Below are positions 51,484 through 61,077 of a stretch of 64,000 nt of DNA, piece by piece; within the stretch, counting starts at the first letter, position 1, and the number at the start of each line of letters is the position of its first letter. The notes below the pieces were generated by a model. The model did no database searches, had not been told where the DNA came from, and worked only from the letters and a program-made list of their open reading frames with translations. The stretch covers positions 62,001 through 126,000 of the forward strand of contig JALHRD010000011.1 of assembly GCA_022841625.1 (NCBI GenBank). Direction: 5' to 3'. Both the position numbers and the translations under genes were made by a program. The DNA is from Xanthobacteraceae bacterium (lineage in GTDB: Bacteria; Pseudomonadota; Alphaproteobacteria; Rhizobiales; Xanthobacteraceae).

Positions 51484-52530
51484 ATGCACGATCTTAAGCG
51501 TCGGGACGTTCGCGCGGCGTGTTGCGCCGCCTTGTTTGCCACCGCCGTCACAACCGTCATATCTCCGGCGGCGGCCCAGCAGGATTTCTATGCCGGCAAG
51601 CAGATCACGTTCGTGGTCGGCGCTGGCGTCGGCGGCGGTTATGACCTGCAGGCGCGCACCACCGCGCGGCATCTTGGACGGCATATTCCCGGCAATCCGA
51701 CGGTCGTGGTGCAGAATATGCCGGCCGCCGGCAGCATTGCCGCCACCAATTTTATGGCCGCCACCGCGCCAAAGGACGGCACCACGATCGCGCTGATCCA
51801 GCGCGGCATGCTGCTTGCCAAATTGACCAATCCCGCTGGCACGCGCTTCGATCTCGAACAATTTGGCTGGGTTGGCAGTCTCAACAGTGAGACCGCGGTG
51901 ACTTTGTCGTGGAATGCGACGTCGCCGCATCGCACGGCGAAAGATCTGTTCGAGCGCGAATTGATCGTCGGCGGCATTGTCGGCGTCGATCCCGAGACCA
52001 CGCCGCGGCTTTACAACTCGTTGATCGGGACCAAGTTCAGGATCGTGTCGGGCTACAACAGCACGGCGCAGATCGCGCTCGCCATCGAGCGCGGCGAAGT
52101 GCAGGGTATTGGCGACTGGTCATGGTCGAGCTTCAAGGCGGTGCGGCCCGATTGGATTCGCGACAAGAAAGTCGAGATTTTGATGCAGGGCGCGCTGCAA
52201 AACGATCCGGAACTGGCTGGTGTTCCCAACGCGCTCGACTTCATCAAGAGTCAGGCCGATCGCCAGGTGATGGAACTGCATTTCACCCAAAAGACCGCGG
52301 CGCGCCCCGTGATTGTTCCCCCGGGCGTACCAGCGGAACGGCTTGCGATGCTGCGGCGCGCATTCGCGGCGCTCGGCCAGGACAAGGAATTCCTCGCCGA
52401 GGCGGCCAAGAGCAAGGTCGAGTTTAATTTCGTTCCGGGCGAAACCGTCGATAAGGTGGTGGCGCTGATTGTCGCAACGCCGCCCAGTATTGCCGAACGC
52501 TACGCCAAGGCATTTGCGCCCGCGCAATGA
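51484..52530 (+). CDS. TctC/Bug-family solute receptor
   Basis: This 348-aa receptor has a signal peptide (AACCAALFATAVTTVISPAA, cut near AAAQQ) and begins DFYAGKQITFVVGAGVGGGYDLQARTTARHLGRHIPGNP, very like the receptor at 35566. ATG 51484 is used. It is the third orphan TTT-type receptor in the window. It is divergent from DUF1499 and convergent with the sarcosine-oxidase-like gene. Confidence 0.87.
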   Translation: MHDLKRRDVRAACCAALFATAVTTVISPAAAQQDFYAGKQITFVVGAGVGGGYDLQARTTARHLGRHIPGNPTVVVQNMPAAGSIAATNFMAATAPKDGTTIALIQRGMLLAKLTNPAGTRFDLEQFGWVGSLNSETAVTLSWNATSPHRTAKDLFERELIVGGIVGVDPETTPRLYNSLIGTKFRIVSGYNSTAQIALAIERGEVQGIGDWSWSSFKAVRPDWIRDKKVEILMQGALQNDPELAGVPNALDFIKSQADRQVMELHFTQKTAARPVIVPPGVPAERLAMLRRAFAALGQDKEFLAEAAKSKVEFNFVPGETVDKVVALIVATPPSIAERYAKAFAPAQ

Positions 52531-52566
52531 GGCTTGGCCGCGGTGTCGCGGCCAATGTCTGTCCTG

Positions 52567-53694
52567 TCATCGAAACCGTGCGATCCGGAAGCGCGCAATG
52601 TCGAGCTTCGGGTCGGAACCGTCGGCGAGATCGGCAAGAATTTCACCGACCGCCGGCGCAAATTTGAAGCCGTGACCGGAGCAGGCCGATGCGACCAGAA
52701 TTGACGGTGCGTCGGGCAGCCGGTCGACGATGAAATCGCCATCGGGCGTGACCGTGTAGAGGCAGGTCTTGGCATGCGTGAGCGCGCCGTTGGCCCCCGG
52801 CAGATGGTCGGCGACTGCGGCGCGGATCAAGGCCTCGTCCTCGGCCGAGACGTGGCGATCGTAGCGGTCGGGATCGACCGTTTGATCGCAATGATGGTGC
52901 TTGGCGACCTTGACGCCCGCGCCATGCAACGGAAAGCCGTAATGAACGCCGTGCGGGCTTTCGATCAGGAACACTGGAAATTTCTTGGATGAGAAACGAT
53001 CCGGCTCCTGGGACGCAAACCAGCCCATCACTTGCCGCGTGACGCGCAGCGGCAACCTGGCGCGCGGCAGCAGCGACGATGTCCACGGTCCGGCCGCGAC
53101 GATGGCGGTGCCGGCCGCGATGGTTGCATTGTCGGTGGTGATTTGCGCGCCCGCGGCCGTTGGCGCAATCGTGCGGACGGCCTCGCCGGTGCGGATCGTG
53201 GCGCCGTGCTGGCGCGCCAATGCCAGCAATGAGCGAACGCAGCTCTCCGCTTCCAGAAAGCCGCCGTCGCGCTGCACCACGCCAACGTAATGCGGTGGCA
53301 GGTGGAACGCTGGGTATCGCCGCATCAGTTCGGCGGCGGCAAGCATTTCGTGCGGAATGTCATGCAAGCGCGCCGCCGCCAGTGTCCCGGCGACCAATTC
53401 GCCGTCGGGTGGGCCGATCTCGGCGACGCCGGTGATATGGAGCAAGGGCTGCGCGGCTTCGGCCGCGAGTTCGCGCCACAATTCATAGGAGCGGCGGACC
53501 AGCGGCACATAGCTCGGATGTTCGAAATAAGCGAGCCGGATCACGCGGGTTTCGCCGTGCGAGGATCCGCGATCGTGGCCGGGCGCCAAGCGATCGATCC
53601 CGAGCACGCGTCGGCCGCGGCGGGCAAGATGGTACAGCGCCGCGCAGCCCATGACGCCGAGCCCGCACACCACGGCATCGTATTTTTCGGTCAT
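52567..53694 (-). CDS. solA: Monomeric sarcosine oxidase / N-methyltryptophan oxidase-like flavoprotein
   Basis: This 375-aa flavoprotein has the Rossmann motif VVCGLGVMGCAALYHLA at the start, SHGETRVIR, and the covalent-flavin cysteine block ACSGHGFKF near residue 330. These are the monomeric sarcosine oxidase and SolA hallmarks. It should oxidise an N-methyl amino acid to the amino acid with formaldehyde and H2O2. ATG 53694 (MTEKYDAVVCGLG) is used. It is divergent from the epimerase gene. Confidence 0.88.
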   Translation of the reverse strand: MTEKYDAVVCGLGVMGCAALYHLARRGRRVLGIDRLAPGHDRGSSHGETRVIRLAYFEHPSYVPLVRRSYELWRELAAEAAQPLLHITGVAEIGPPDGELVAGTLAAARLHDIPHEMLAAAELMRRYPAFHLPPHYVGVVQRDGGFLEAESCVRSLLALARQHGATIRTGEAVRTIAPTAAGAQITTDNATIAAGTAIVAAGPWTSSLLPRARLPLRVTRQVMGWFASQEPDRFSSKKFPVFLIESPHGVHYGFPLHGAGVKVAKHHHCDQTVDPDRYDRHVSAEDEALIRAAVADHLPGANGALTHAKTCLYTVTPDGDFIVDRLPDAPSILVASACSGHGFKFAPAVGEILADLADGSDPKLDIARFRIARFR

Positions 53695-53798
53695 GGCGGT
53701 GCTGCTTCTCCCGCGGTCGGTGACGGTCGGCATCAATTCCATTGTATCGGAACATCGTCTAGTTTGCCGGCCCGAACCACACACAACCGGCGAAACCA

Positions 53799-54734
53799 GT
53801 GGCGGACGCATTCGGTGATGAATCCCGGCCGGTGGTCGCGCTGACCGGCGCGACCGGCTTCATCGGTCGCTATCTGCTCAAGGTGCTGCCGCGGCGCGGC
53901 TATCGTCTGCGCGTGCTGCTGCGTCGCCCGAGCGCAACGCCGCTTGAATCCGCCAGCGCTGTGATCGGCGACCTTGTACATGCGCAGAACCTGTCGCAGG
54001 CGCTTGCCGGGGTCGATGCGGTGATTCATTCGGCCGGGCTGGCACACGCCATGTCCGGGACGCCGGACAACGATTACCGGCTCATCAACACCGAGGCCAC
54101 AATCCGTCTCGCGCAGGCGGCGCAGCGCGCTGGCGCGCGGCGGTTTGTGTTTTTGTCGTCGATCCGCGCGCAATGCGGCCCTGTAGACGATGTGGTCCAA
54201 ACCGAACGCTTGGCGCCGCGGCCGGTCGATGCCTATGGCCGCTCCAAGCTTGCGGCCGAGCAGGGGCTTGCGGCGCTCGATTTTGATTGGGTGGCGTTGC
54301 GGCCGGTGCTGGTCTATGGGCCTGGCGTCGAAGGCAACATGGCGGCGCTTGTTCACCTTGCGCAATCGCGCCTGCCGCTGCCGTTCGGCAGCCTGACAGC
54401 GCGCCGGTCGCTTTTGTCGCTCGAAAATCTCGCGCAAGCCATCGATTGCGTGCTGCGAGCACCGGCGCCGCTGCGGCGGCCGCTCATTGTTGCGGATCCG
54501 GAACCATTGTCGCTGCCAGAAATGATCGCTGCCATCCGCCGTGGCCTTGGGCGAAGGCCGGGTCTCTTTCCGTTGCCACCGTCAATGCTTGCGGCGATAT
54601 GCCGGATGGTCGGTCGCGAGGAAGCTTTTCGACGGATTGCCGGCGCGCTGGTCGCTGATGTGGCGGAACTCCGGCGGCTCGGTTGGGCGCCTTCGGTTAC
54701 TGCACAGGAAGGTTTGGAAAGGCTTGTTCGGTGA
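53799..54734 (+). CDS. NAD-dependent epimerase/dehydratase (extended SDR)
   Basis: This 311-aa sugar-nucleotide-type SDR has the binding motif TGATGFIGRYLLKVLP and the catalytic YGRSK. The start is GTG at 53799; no ATG is available before the motif. Similar proteins act on UDP- or GDP-sugars in polysaccharide synthesis or on other substrates. The neighbouring genes (extensin-like, L,D-transpeptidase) suggest an envelope role, but this is weak evidence. Confidence 0.8.
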   Translation: MADAFGDESRPVVALTGATGFIGRYLLKVLPRRGYRLRVLLRRPSATPLESASAVIGDLVHAQNLSQALAGVDAVIHSAGLAHAMSGTPDNDYRLINTEATIRLAQAAQRAGARRFVFLSSIRAQCGPVDDVVQTERLAPRPVDAYGRSKLAAEQGLAALDFDWVALRPVLVYGPGVEGNMAALVHLAQSRLPLPFGSLTARRSLLSLENLAQAIDCVLRAPAPLRRPLIVADPEPLSLPEMIAAIRRGLGRRPGLFPLPPSMLAAICRMVGREEAFRRIAGALVADVAELRRLGWAPSVTAQEGLERLVR

Positions 54735-54797
54735 GCTATGCATGCCGCGCCGGATCGGCATGGCGATTGGGATGGCGATCGGAATGGAGCGGGTCAG

Positions 54798-55568
54798 GTG
54801 AAACGCGGCGGCGCCATTATCATGTTAACGGCCTTGATCGAAGTCGCGGCGGCGCAGGATGTCCCGCTGCCGCGTCCGCGTCCGAATGTCGACGCGGCTC
54901 CCGCAGCGAAAATTGCGGCGCCCGCCGTGCTTTCGGCCTGCCGCATGCGGCTGACACCGGAGCTTGCCATTGCGCCTTCGATCGATGCCGTCGAGGGGTC
55001 CGGCGAATGCGGCGGCGCTGACATGGTGAGGCTTGAGGCGGTGGTGCTGCCCAATAAGGTTCGAGTCGAGATCAATCCGCCGGCCGTGCTCCGCTGCGGA
55101 ATGGCCGAAGCAGTCGTCGATTGGGTGCGGGACGACCTGGCGCAGCTCACTGCGTTCAATCTGGGGTCGCACTTACACTCGGTCAGAAATTTTGCCGCTT
55201 ATCACTGCCGGACCCGCAACAACGTCATCGGCGCGGCGATGAGCGAACACGGCAGGGGCAATGCGTTGGATGTGCGCGGGATCACGTTGGTTGGCGGCCG
55301 AACGGTCGATCCGACCGACCCGCAAGTGTCGCGGGAGTTTCGCGAGGGCTGGAAAAAGAGCGTATGCGCACGTTTCTCCACGGTGCTGGGCCCCGGCTCC
55401 GACGGCTATCATGAGAATCACATCCATGTGGACCTCATGGAGCGGCGCAGCGGCTATCGCGGCATGTGCCAATGGGACGTACGTTTACCGGAGGCGGCAT
55501 CGCCGGAGATTGCGGTGCCGTTGCCAAGGCCACGACCGAATTTCGAACTGTCGACGGCGCGCCAATAG
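54798..55568 (+). CDS. Extensin-like family secreted protein
   Basis: This protein of about 256 aa has a short signal peptide (KRGGAIIMLTALIEVAAAQD), a proline-rich segment (PLPRPRPNVD), and the extensin-like C-terminal domain with CRMRLTPE, HGRGNALDVRG and GYHENHIHVDL. The His/Asp pattern resembles D-Ala-D-Ala peptidase folds (M15-like). GTG 54798 is the preferred start; a longer frame begins at 54738. It probably acts on peptidoglycan in the periplasm. Confidence 0.78.
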   Translation: MKRGGAIIMLTALIEVAAAQDVPLPRPRPNVDAAPAAKIAAPAVLSACRMRLTPELAIAPSIDAVEGSGECGGADMVRLEAVVLPNKVRVEINPPAVLRCGMAEAVVDWVRDDLAQLTAFNLGSHLHSVRNFAAYHCRTRNNVIGAAMSEHGRGNALDVRGITLVGGRTVDPTDPQVSREFREGWKKSVCARFSTVLGPGSDGYHENHIHVDLMERRSGYRGMCQWDVRLPEAASPEIAVPLPRPRPNFELSTARQ

Positions 55569-55612
55569 CGGCTGCTTGTCGGCAGGATCAATCTTAGAAC
55601 TGAAAATTCAGA

Positions 55613-56281
55613 CTACTGGCCGGAGGTGCTGGTCATCGCCATGCGCGGGCTTACTGGCGAATCGCCCTGCCGTGGAGCCAGCACCACAACGATCGCCCCC
55701 ATCTTTACCCGATTGTACAGGTCGATGACATCCTCATTGGTCATGCGGATGCAGCCGGATGAAATCGCCTGCCCGATATGTTCGGGTTGGTTGGTGCCGT
55801 GAATACGGAACAGGGTATCGCGATTGCCCTGGAACAGATAAATTCCACGGGCGCCGAGCGGATTATGCGCGCCGCCCTCGACGCGGTCCGGCACATCCGG
55901 AATGCGCCGCTTGATGTCGGCGGTCGGAACCCAGGCAGGCCACTCTTCCTTACGGCCGACCTTTGCCACCCCCCAGAACGACAGGGCATCCTCGCCGACG
56001 GTGACGCCGTAGCGGATCGCCTTTCGATCGGGCAACACGTAATAAAGGTAGCGGGCATCGGAATCGACCACGATCGAGCCAGGCGCCTCGGAGCGGTGAT
56101 AGGCGACAATGTGGCGCTGATAGGCCTGGGGAATCGTCGCCGGCGCATAGGGTGCATTGGCGAGCAATTTACGGTCGCGCGGCGTAAAGTTGGCGTCGGT
56201 TGAAGGCTCGAGCGTAGCCTGCATACAGCCGCCCAGCACCAGGCCGATGAAGCAAAGAACCGTGCTGCTACGCACTGCCAT
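55613..56281 (-). CDS. L,D-transpeptidase lipoprotein (YkuD domain)
   Basis: This 222-aa lipoprotein has a lipobox (VLGGC, acylated C19). The YkuD domain runs from about residue 70 (IVVDSDARYLYYVLPDRKA) to the active site HGTNQPEHIGQAISSGCIRM, where the cysteine is catalytic. The enzyme makes 3-3 peptidoglycan crosslinks or anchors proteins to the wall. Such enzymes are numerous in Hyphomicrobiales. It converges with the extensin-like gene. Confidence 0.92.
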   Translation of the reverse strand: MAVRSSTVLCFIGLVLGGCMQATLEPSTDANFTPRDRKLLANAPYAPATIPQAYQRHIVAYHRSEAPGSIVVDSDARYLYYVLPDRKAIRYGVTVGEDALSFWGVAKVGRKEEWPAWVPTADIKRRIPDVPDRVEGGAHNPLGARGIYLFQGNRDTLFRIHGTNQPEHIGQAISSGCIRMTNEDVIDLYNRVKMGAIVVVLAPRQGDSPVSPRMAMTSTSGQ

Positions 56282-56923
56282 GACAAACCCTATCCCGCGA
56301 TATGGCGCGGCCCGAACCTGCGATCCCGACTCGTCTTAAACAAAATAACTTAAAATCACCCAATAGTTCCAGTGCTTTTGGGCAATCATAGGGCGTTGTT
56401 CCGGTGCCTGTGGCAGGAATGCCGCAGTTAGGGTATCTCGATGGGGCATGTGGAATCAAAATTTATCGCCGGAGTTGAACTTTTGGTGTTGGTGCGTCCG
56501 GGGCGCAACCTGCCAGCGTCGCGCGCCAGATTTTGATTTGGCCGATCGACGTCGCTAGGAATCCTTATAACCATTTAGTATTTAAAGATAATTTACGAAA
56601 AATCGGCCCACAAAATGCGCCCTGGGAGGTTTTCGTTCGTCCGGCATTTGTCAAAGTGATGCCGGGACGCTTGCTGGCGTCAAAGCGCAAGAGCTCCATC
56701 TTTAAGGCGACATAATCCGGCCTTGGACGCCCCGCACCAGTCGGAACGGCGGGGAGAACCATTTTTGGCTGCCCGGGGAACGCGCGGTGCAATCAAATCG
56801 CCTTGCGCGACTCGCGGTTCATGAGCCATCAAATGGCTAGGCATTTGGGCCGGCCCTGGTCCAATCCGGTCGGCCCGACGGCGCCGCCCGCCAAACGTGG
56901 GGTCTTTAGTTGGGGGAGGGTTC
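56282..56923. other. Intergenic region between the L,D-transpeptidase and corA
   Basis: This 640-bp region has an AT-rich stretch (about 56560-56610, with runs such as AGTATTTAAAGATAATTTAC), which could hold promoter signals. Short frames here have no coding character and no family signal. I found no hairpin family member, tRNA or recognisable riboswitch. The corA ribosome site GGGGGAGGG is at its right end. Confidence 0.5.
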
Positions 56924-57901
56924 ATGCTCTCGGTCTATGTGCCCCATGGAGCGTGCCTTGAGCGCGTCAAGGTCGATGCCGACGCCACGCTCCCGGAAAA
57001 CGGCATCTGGTTTGACCTCTTCAGCCCCACGCTGGCCGAGGACAAGCTGCTTGAGCGCCACCTCGGCATCGCGGTGCCCACCCGCGAAGAGATGCAGGAA
57101 ATCGAGGTCACCAGCCGCCTCTATGTCGAAAACGGCGCGCGCTACATGACCGCGACCATGATGTGCCAGTCCGATACCGACACGCCGAAAACCACGGCGG
57201 TTACCTTTATCCTGTCGGGGCATCGGCTGGTTACCGTTCGCTATGACGAGCCGAGGCCATTCACGATCGTTGGCAACAAGCTCTGCCGGACCTCGCCCGG
57301 CGGCGCGACTGGCGAAACCGTGCTGATGGAACTGCTCGATGCGGTCATTGATCGTGCCGCCGATATTCTGGAGCGGATTGGCGTCAACGTGGACCAAGTC
57401 TCACACGATATCTTCGAGCCGGAGGATACGGGAACATCGAGCGCGCGCAATTATCGGAATATTCTCAGGGCGATCGGCCGCAGGGGGGATCTGACCTCCA
57501 AGGTGCGCGAGAGCCTGGTGTCGATCGGCCGCGTGTTGCTCTATCTTGCTAACGAAGCCGACAGTATGAAATGGGCAAAGGACACCCGAGGCGAGCTTCG
57601 CGGCATGCAGCGCGACGTCCAATCGCTGTCCGACCACGCCGCTTATTTGTCCAACAAGATCACCTTCCTGCTCGACGCCATGCTGGGTGTGGTCAATCTG
57701 GAGCAGAACAACATCATCAAGCTGTTCTCGGTGGTTGCGGTCGTGTTCATGCCGCCGACGCTGATCGCGTCAATCTACGGCATGAACTTCAAGCACATGC
57801 CGGAACTGCAATGGGAATACGGGTACCTCATGGCGGTCATCCTTATGGTCTGTGTCGCGATCGGACCCCTGGCGTACTTCCGATGGAAGAAATGGTTTTG
57901 A
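56924..57901 (+). CDS. corA: CorA-family magnesium/cobalt channel
   Basis: This 325-aa protein has a large cytoplasmic N-terminal domain and two membrane helices at the C-terminus, joined by the CorA signature YGMNFKHMPEL. It forms a pentameric divalent-cation channel gated by cytosolic Mg2+. The basic tail RWKKWF is typical. The ATG at 56924 follows GGGGGAGGG. The longer frame from 56897 would add residues of no family character. Confidence 0.93.
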   Translation: MLSVYVPHGACLERVKVDADATLPENGIWFDLFSPTLAEDKLLERHLGIAVPTREEMQEIEVTSRLYVENGARYMTATMMCQSDTDTPKTTAVTFILSGHRLVTVRYDEPRPFTIVGNKLCRTSPGGATGETVLMELLDAVIDRAADILERIGVNVDQVSHDIFEPEDTGTSSARNYRNILRAIGRRGDLTSKVRESLVSIGRVLLYLANEADSMKWAKDTRGELRGMQRDVQSLSDHAAYLSNKITFLLDAMLGVVNLEQNNIIKLFSVVAVVFMPPTLIASIYGMNFKHMPELQWEYGYLMAVILMVCVAIGPLAYFRWKKWF

Positions 57902-57939
57902 CGCAGACGTAAGCCTCAAACCGGCGCCACCGCGTGGGT

Positions 57940-58578
57940 TCAAGGATAAAGCCGCGTCTTGCGCCATGGCTCGTTAGGGGTCGTGCGCCGGAACTCGACC
58001 CGGTCATGCAGCCGGTACGGGCGGTCGTGCCAGAATTCCATGACCAGGGGTTTAAGCCGGAAGCCGGACCAGTTCGGCGGCCGTGGCACGGTTCCGACAG
58101 CGTATTTCGCCATGGTCAGCGCAATCGCTTTTTCGAATGCCATGCGGCTTTCGAGCGGCGCCGACTGCTTGCTCGCCCAGGCGCCAATCTGCGCTAGCCG
58201 CGGCCGGGTCGCGAAATAAGCATCGGCCTCGGCCGCATCGACCGGCGCGACGATGCCGCGCAAGCGCACCTGGCGGCTGAGCGATTTCCAATGAAACACC
58301 AGCGCGGCCTTGGGACGGTGGCTGAGCTCCTGGCCCTTCGGGCTCTCCAAGTTGGTGTAGAAGACGAATCCGTTCTCGTCATGACCCTTAAGCAGGACCA
58401 TTCTGACGTTCGGTAGATCGTCGGCATCGACGGTCGCCAACGCCATGGCGCTGGCGTCGGAAGGCTCCGTCCGCTGGGCTTCCGCGTACCACGCCGTAAA
58501 CAGCTGCAATGGCGCGTCGGCTTCGGTGAAATCACCGCCTGTTAACTCATTTCTGTCTTGTATCGGCGAATCTGCCAT
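57940..58578 (-). CDS. pdxH: Pyridoxamine 5'-phosphate oxidase
   Basis: This 212-aa FMN enzyme oxidises pyridoxine or pyridoxamine phosphate to pyridoxal phosphate. Hallmarks are [42 protein letters not shown] and the C-terminal WKKTRLYP-like end ([10 protein letters not shown]). Length is normal. It converges with corA and is divergent from the RT0821-like gene 85 bp away. Confidence 0.96.
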   Translation of the reverse strand: MADSPIQDRNELTGGDFTEADAPLQLFTAWYAEAQRTEPSDASAMALATVDADDLPNVRMVLLKGHDENGFVFYTNLESPKGQELSHRPKAALVFHWKSLSRQVRLRGIVAPVDAAEADAYFATRPRLAQIGAWASKQSAPLESRMAFEKAIALTMAKYAVGTVPRPPNWSGFRLKPLVMEFWHDRPYRLHDRVEFRRTTPNEPWRKTRLYP

Positions 58579-58663
58579 CCGGGAGTACCTATTGGTGCCT
58601 TGTTCCTGGTTGCGGCCGCCTACTTATAGAGGAAGCGATTTCGCCCGGCCATGCGGCCGCGCG

Positions 58664-59113
58664 ATGCGAGGCTGGTTGTTAATGGGTTACGCCGTGCTGG
58701 CGCCGGCCTTGGGTGGCTGCAGTTTCTCCTATCAGCTTGACGCCATGTTCGCGCGCGAGCGCGAGCTTGAGACGGCATCGATCCGGTCGGCCGCTACGCT
58801 TCCAAAACCGCCGCGCGGGAGCGGCGCTGCCGCGCTTGAGGAGCGCGATCTTGCCGCTGCCCGCGCGGCGGTGAGCGAGGCGCTCGGCAACGAGGGGCGT
58901 GACGCCAGCATTCCTTGGGACAATCCGGTCACCGGCGCGCGCGGTACGGTCACGCCGCTTTCGAGCGCCTACAGCCTGGACGGGGCGACTTGCCGCGACT
59001 TCCTGGCGAGCTATGTTCGCAAGGGATCGGAGGATTGGCTGCAGGGTGAAGCCTGCCGCGGCGCCCAAGGCCGGTGGGAAGTGCGCGCCATGCGTCCCTG
59101 GCAGCGGTCATAG
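58664..59113 (+). CDS. RT0821/Lpp0805-type surface lipoprotein
   Basis: This 149-aa lipoprotein has a signal with lipobox LAPALGGC. The mature part carries the motif ALGNEGRDASIPWDNPVTGARGTVTPLSS and a C-terminal CRDFLASYVRKG region, as in the RT0821/Lpp0805 family described from Rickettsia and Legionella. Function is unknown; it may be an envelope component. The ATG at 58664 is used; ATG 58682 is an alternative. It lies about 100 bp before the DnaJ gene. Confidence 0.8.
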   Translation: MRGWLLMGYAVLAPALGGCSFSYQLDAMFARERELETASIRSAATLPKPPRGSGAAALEERDLAAARAAVSEALGNEGRDASIPWDNPVTGARGTVTPLSSAYSLDGATCRDFLASYVRKGSEDWLQGEACRGAQGRWEVRAMRPWQRS

Positions 59114-59213
59114 CGTATGTACGGTTGGATCGAAGCGTTGCGCGCTGCCGCGGGGCTCCCCACATCTGAAATCAGGCTGATACCCGCCGTGAGCGGGGCT
59201 GGAGGGCAAGAGG

Positions 59214-60191
59214 ATGCGCGACCCCTATAGCGTCTTGGGGGTGTCCCGGAGCGCGAGCGCCGCGGACATCAAGAGCGCATATCGCAAGCTTGCCAAGAAG
59301 CTTCATCCGGATGCCAATAAACACGATCCTAAGGCGGCCTCGCGGTTCTCCGAGCTGAATGCTGCCTATGAAATCGTCGGCGACGACGACAAGCGCAAAG
59401 CATTTGACAGCGGCGCGATCGACGCCGAGGGCAAACCGCGCTTTCAGGGGTTTGGCGGCATGCGCGGTGGGGCGGGTGGACCGTCTGCCGGTCACGAAGG
59501 CGCGTTCGAAACCTTCTCCTGGGGGCCGGACGGTGCGCGTCGCTCGGGGCGGCGTGGCGGCGGCTTTGAAGAAGTATTGCGTGACATGTTCGGCGGTGTT
59601 GGCGGCGCCGCGCGTGGCCGGCGCGGCGGTGGAATGCAGTTTGAAGATGAAGATCCCGCCCAAGCGCCGGGCCGCGACATCGCCGCAACCGCCACCATTT
59701 CGCTTGAAGAGGCGGCGAACGGTACCACCCGCCGCGTCGGACTGCCGACCGGCAAGGAACTTGAAGTAAAAATCCCGGCTGGGCTTACCGATGGTCAGCA
59801 GATCAGGCTCAAGGGACAGGGCTTGGCGCTGCCCGGCGGCCGCGCTGGCGACGTGTTGATCACGGTTGAAATCGCACCGCACCACCAATTCGAGCGCGCA
59901 GGCAACGATCTGCGGATCGAGCTTCCGGTGACGCTTTACGAGGCGGTGCTGGGCGCGAAGGTGCGGGTGCCGACTTTGGGTGGCGCGGTCGAGCTATCGA
60001 TCCCGGCCAACACCAGCTCCGGCCGTACCTTCCGCCTCAAAGGCAAGGGGTTTCCCGCCAAGAACGGCGCCGGCGATCTGATGGCAACCGTGCGCATCGT
60101 GCTGCCGGAGAAGGGCGACCAGTCTCTCGACGAACTGATGGAGTCATGGCGCGCGCTGCGACCCTATGACCCCCGCAAGGACATCGGTTGA
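59214..60191 (+). CDS. DnaJ-family co-chaperone, CbpA-like without zinc finger
   Basis: This 325-aa protein has a J-domain (MRDPYSVLGVSRSAS...) with the HPD triad at residues 31-33. A Gly-rich linker follows (residues 80-145: GFGGMRGGAGG ... GRRGGGMQFEDED), then the DnaJ C-terminal substrate-binding domain (about 165-315) without the CxxCxGxG zinc finger. It stimulates DnaK ATPase and is like CbpA or DnaJ2. It faces the anti-sigma gene with 11 bp between the stops. Confidence 0.9.
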   Translation: MRDPYSVLGVSRSASAADIKSAYRKLAKKLHPDANKHDPKAASRFSELNAAYEIVGDDDKRKAFDSGAIDAEGKPRFQGFGGMRGGAGGPSAGHEGAFETFSWGPDGARRSGRRGGGFEEVLRDMFGGVGGAARGRRGGGMQFEDEDPAQAPGRDIAATATISLEEAANGTTRRVGLPTGKELEVKIPAGLTDGQQIRLKGQGLALPGGRAGDVLITVEIAPHHQFERAGNDLRIELPVTLYEAVLGAKVRVPTLGGAVELSIPANTSSGRTFRLKGKGFPAKNGAGDLMATVRIVLPEKGDQSLDELMESWRALRPYDPRKDIG

Positions 60192-60202
60192 CCGCGTCTG
60201 AT

Positions 60203-61009
60203 TTAGGAGCCCTTGCGCGAAATCAACGGGACGGCTGCGCCGCGCCTGGGCGGGTTCTCGATCTGCTCGTAGACCGTGCGCGCAATCTTGGCGAGCTGCT
60301 CGCGGTCATCCGGCCCGCTGACCACATAACCGATCTCGCTCTCGACCCAATGCATCGCCGCGACATCGCCGCCGGATTGATAGCGCAGTGCGGTGCGGGC
60401 CTTTTTTGAGCGTGAGCAGTAGAACGTATAGCGTTCGCCGCTCGGGCCTTCATACATGAACAGCGCCGCTGGCCCGATCGGGCCGGGCAGCAGCCGGCCG
60501 CCTAGCAGCTTGAGCGAATACTCTTTCAGGTCGGGCGCCCGGAGTTCGGCGCCGACACGTTTCGAAAGCCAGGGAACAAGGTGCTGCTCGGCGGCACGCA
60601 CTTCGACCGGATGCCGGACTTCCGCAACATAGAGCTTATGCGCGCCAAGCGCTTCGGTGGTCATGATCTCAAGCGCGGTTGGTGCGGGCGCGGTCGCGGC
60701 CCGTCCAACCCAGCCGGCAACGATGCCGGCGGTGGCCGCGAGCAATGCCGCCGCTGCGATCATGCGCCACGGCGTGCGCGGTCGCGCCAGTTTGGAGATG
60801 TCAAACCGCGCTGGCATAGGCTCTTCCGCCACCGCGCCGTAGCGGTTGCGTACCGCCGCCGCCAACGCGCGCCACGCTGCGACCTGCGCGGCGTCGTCGG
60901 GATGGGCGGCGAGCCACGCCTCGACTGCCGCTTGGCGATCGTCCGGCAGCATGCCGTCGACATAGGCGTGAAGTTCGTCGACGGTCACCGGTGAATTATG
61001 GTCGGTCAT
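60203..61009 (-). CDS. Anti-sigma factor partner of the adjacent ECF sigma gene
   Basis: This 268-aa protein has a cytoplasmic N-terminal anti-sigma domain (VDELHAYVDGMLPDDRQAAV...), one membrane helix at about 85-105 (MIAAAALLAATAGIVAGWVG) and a periplasmic part of about 160 residues. There is no HxxxCxxC zinc motif in the N-terminal domain. It should hold the sigma factor at the membrane until a stress signal triggers release. It begins 68 bp after the sigma stop. Confidence 0.85.
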   Translation of the reverse strand: MTDHNSPVTVDELHAYVDGMLPDDRQAAVEAWLAAHPDDAAQVAAWRALAAAVRNRYGAVAEEPMPARFDISKLARPRTPWRMIAAAALLAATAGIVAGWVGRAATAPAPTALEIMTTEALGAHKLYVAEVRHPVEVRAAEQHLVPWLSKRVGAELRAPDLKEYSLKLLGGRLLPGPIGPAALFMYEGPSGERYTFYCSRSKKARTALRYQSGGDVAAMHWVESEIGYVVSGPDDREQLAKIARTVYEQIENPPRRGAAVPLISRKGS

Positions 61010-61077
61010 TGTGACGTCCCTCGACGTTCGCTCGTTTCATTTTCATGCAATGGGTACATCTTGGTCTGCTGCATCAT

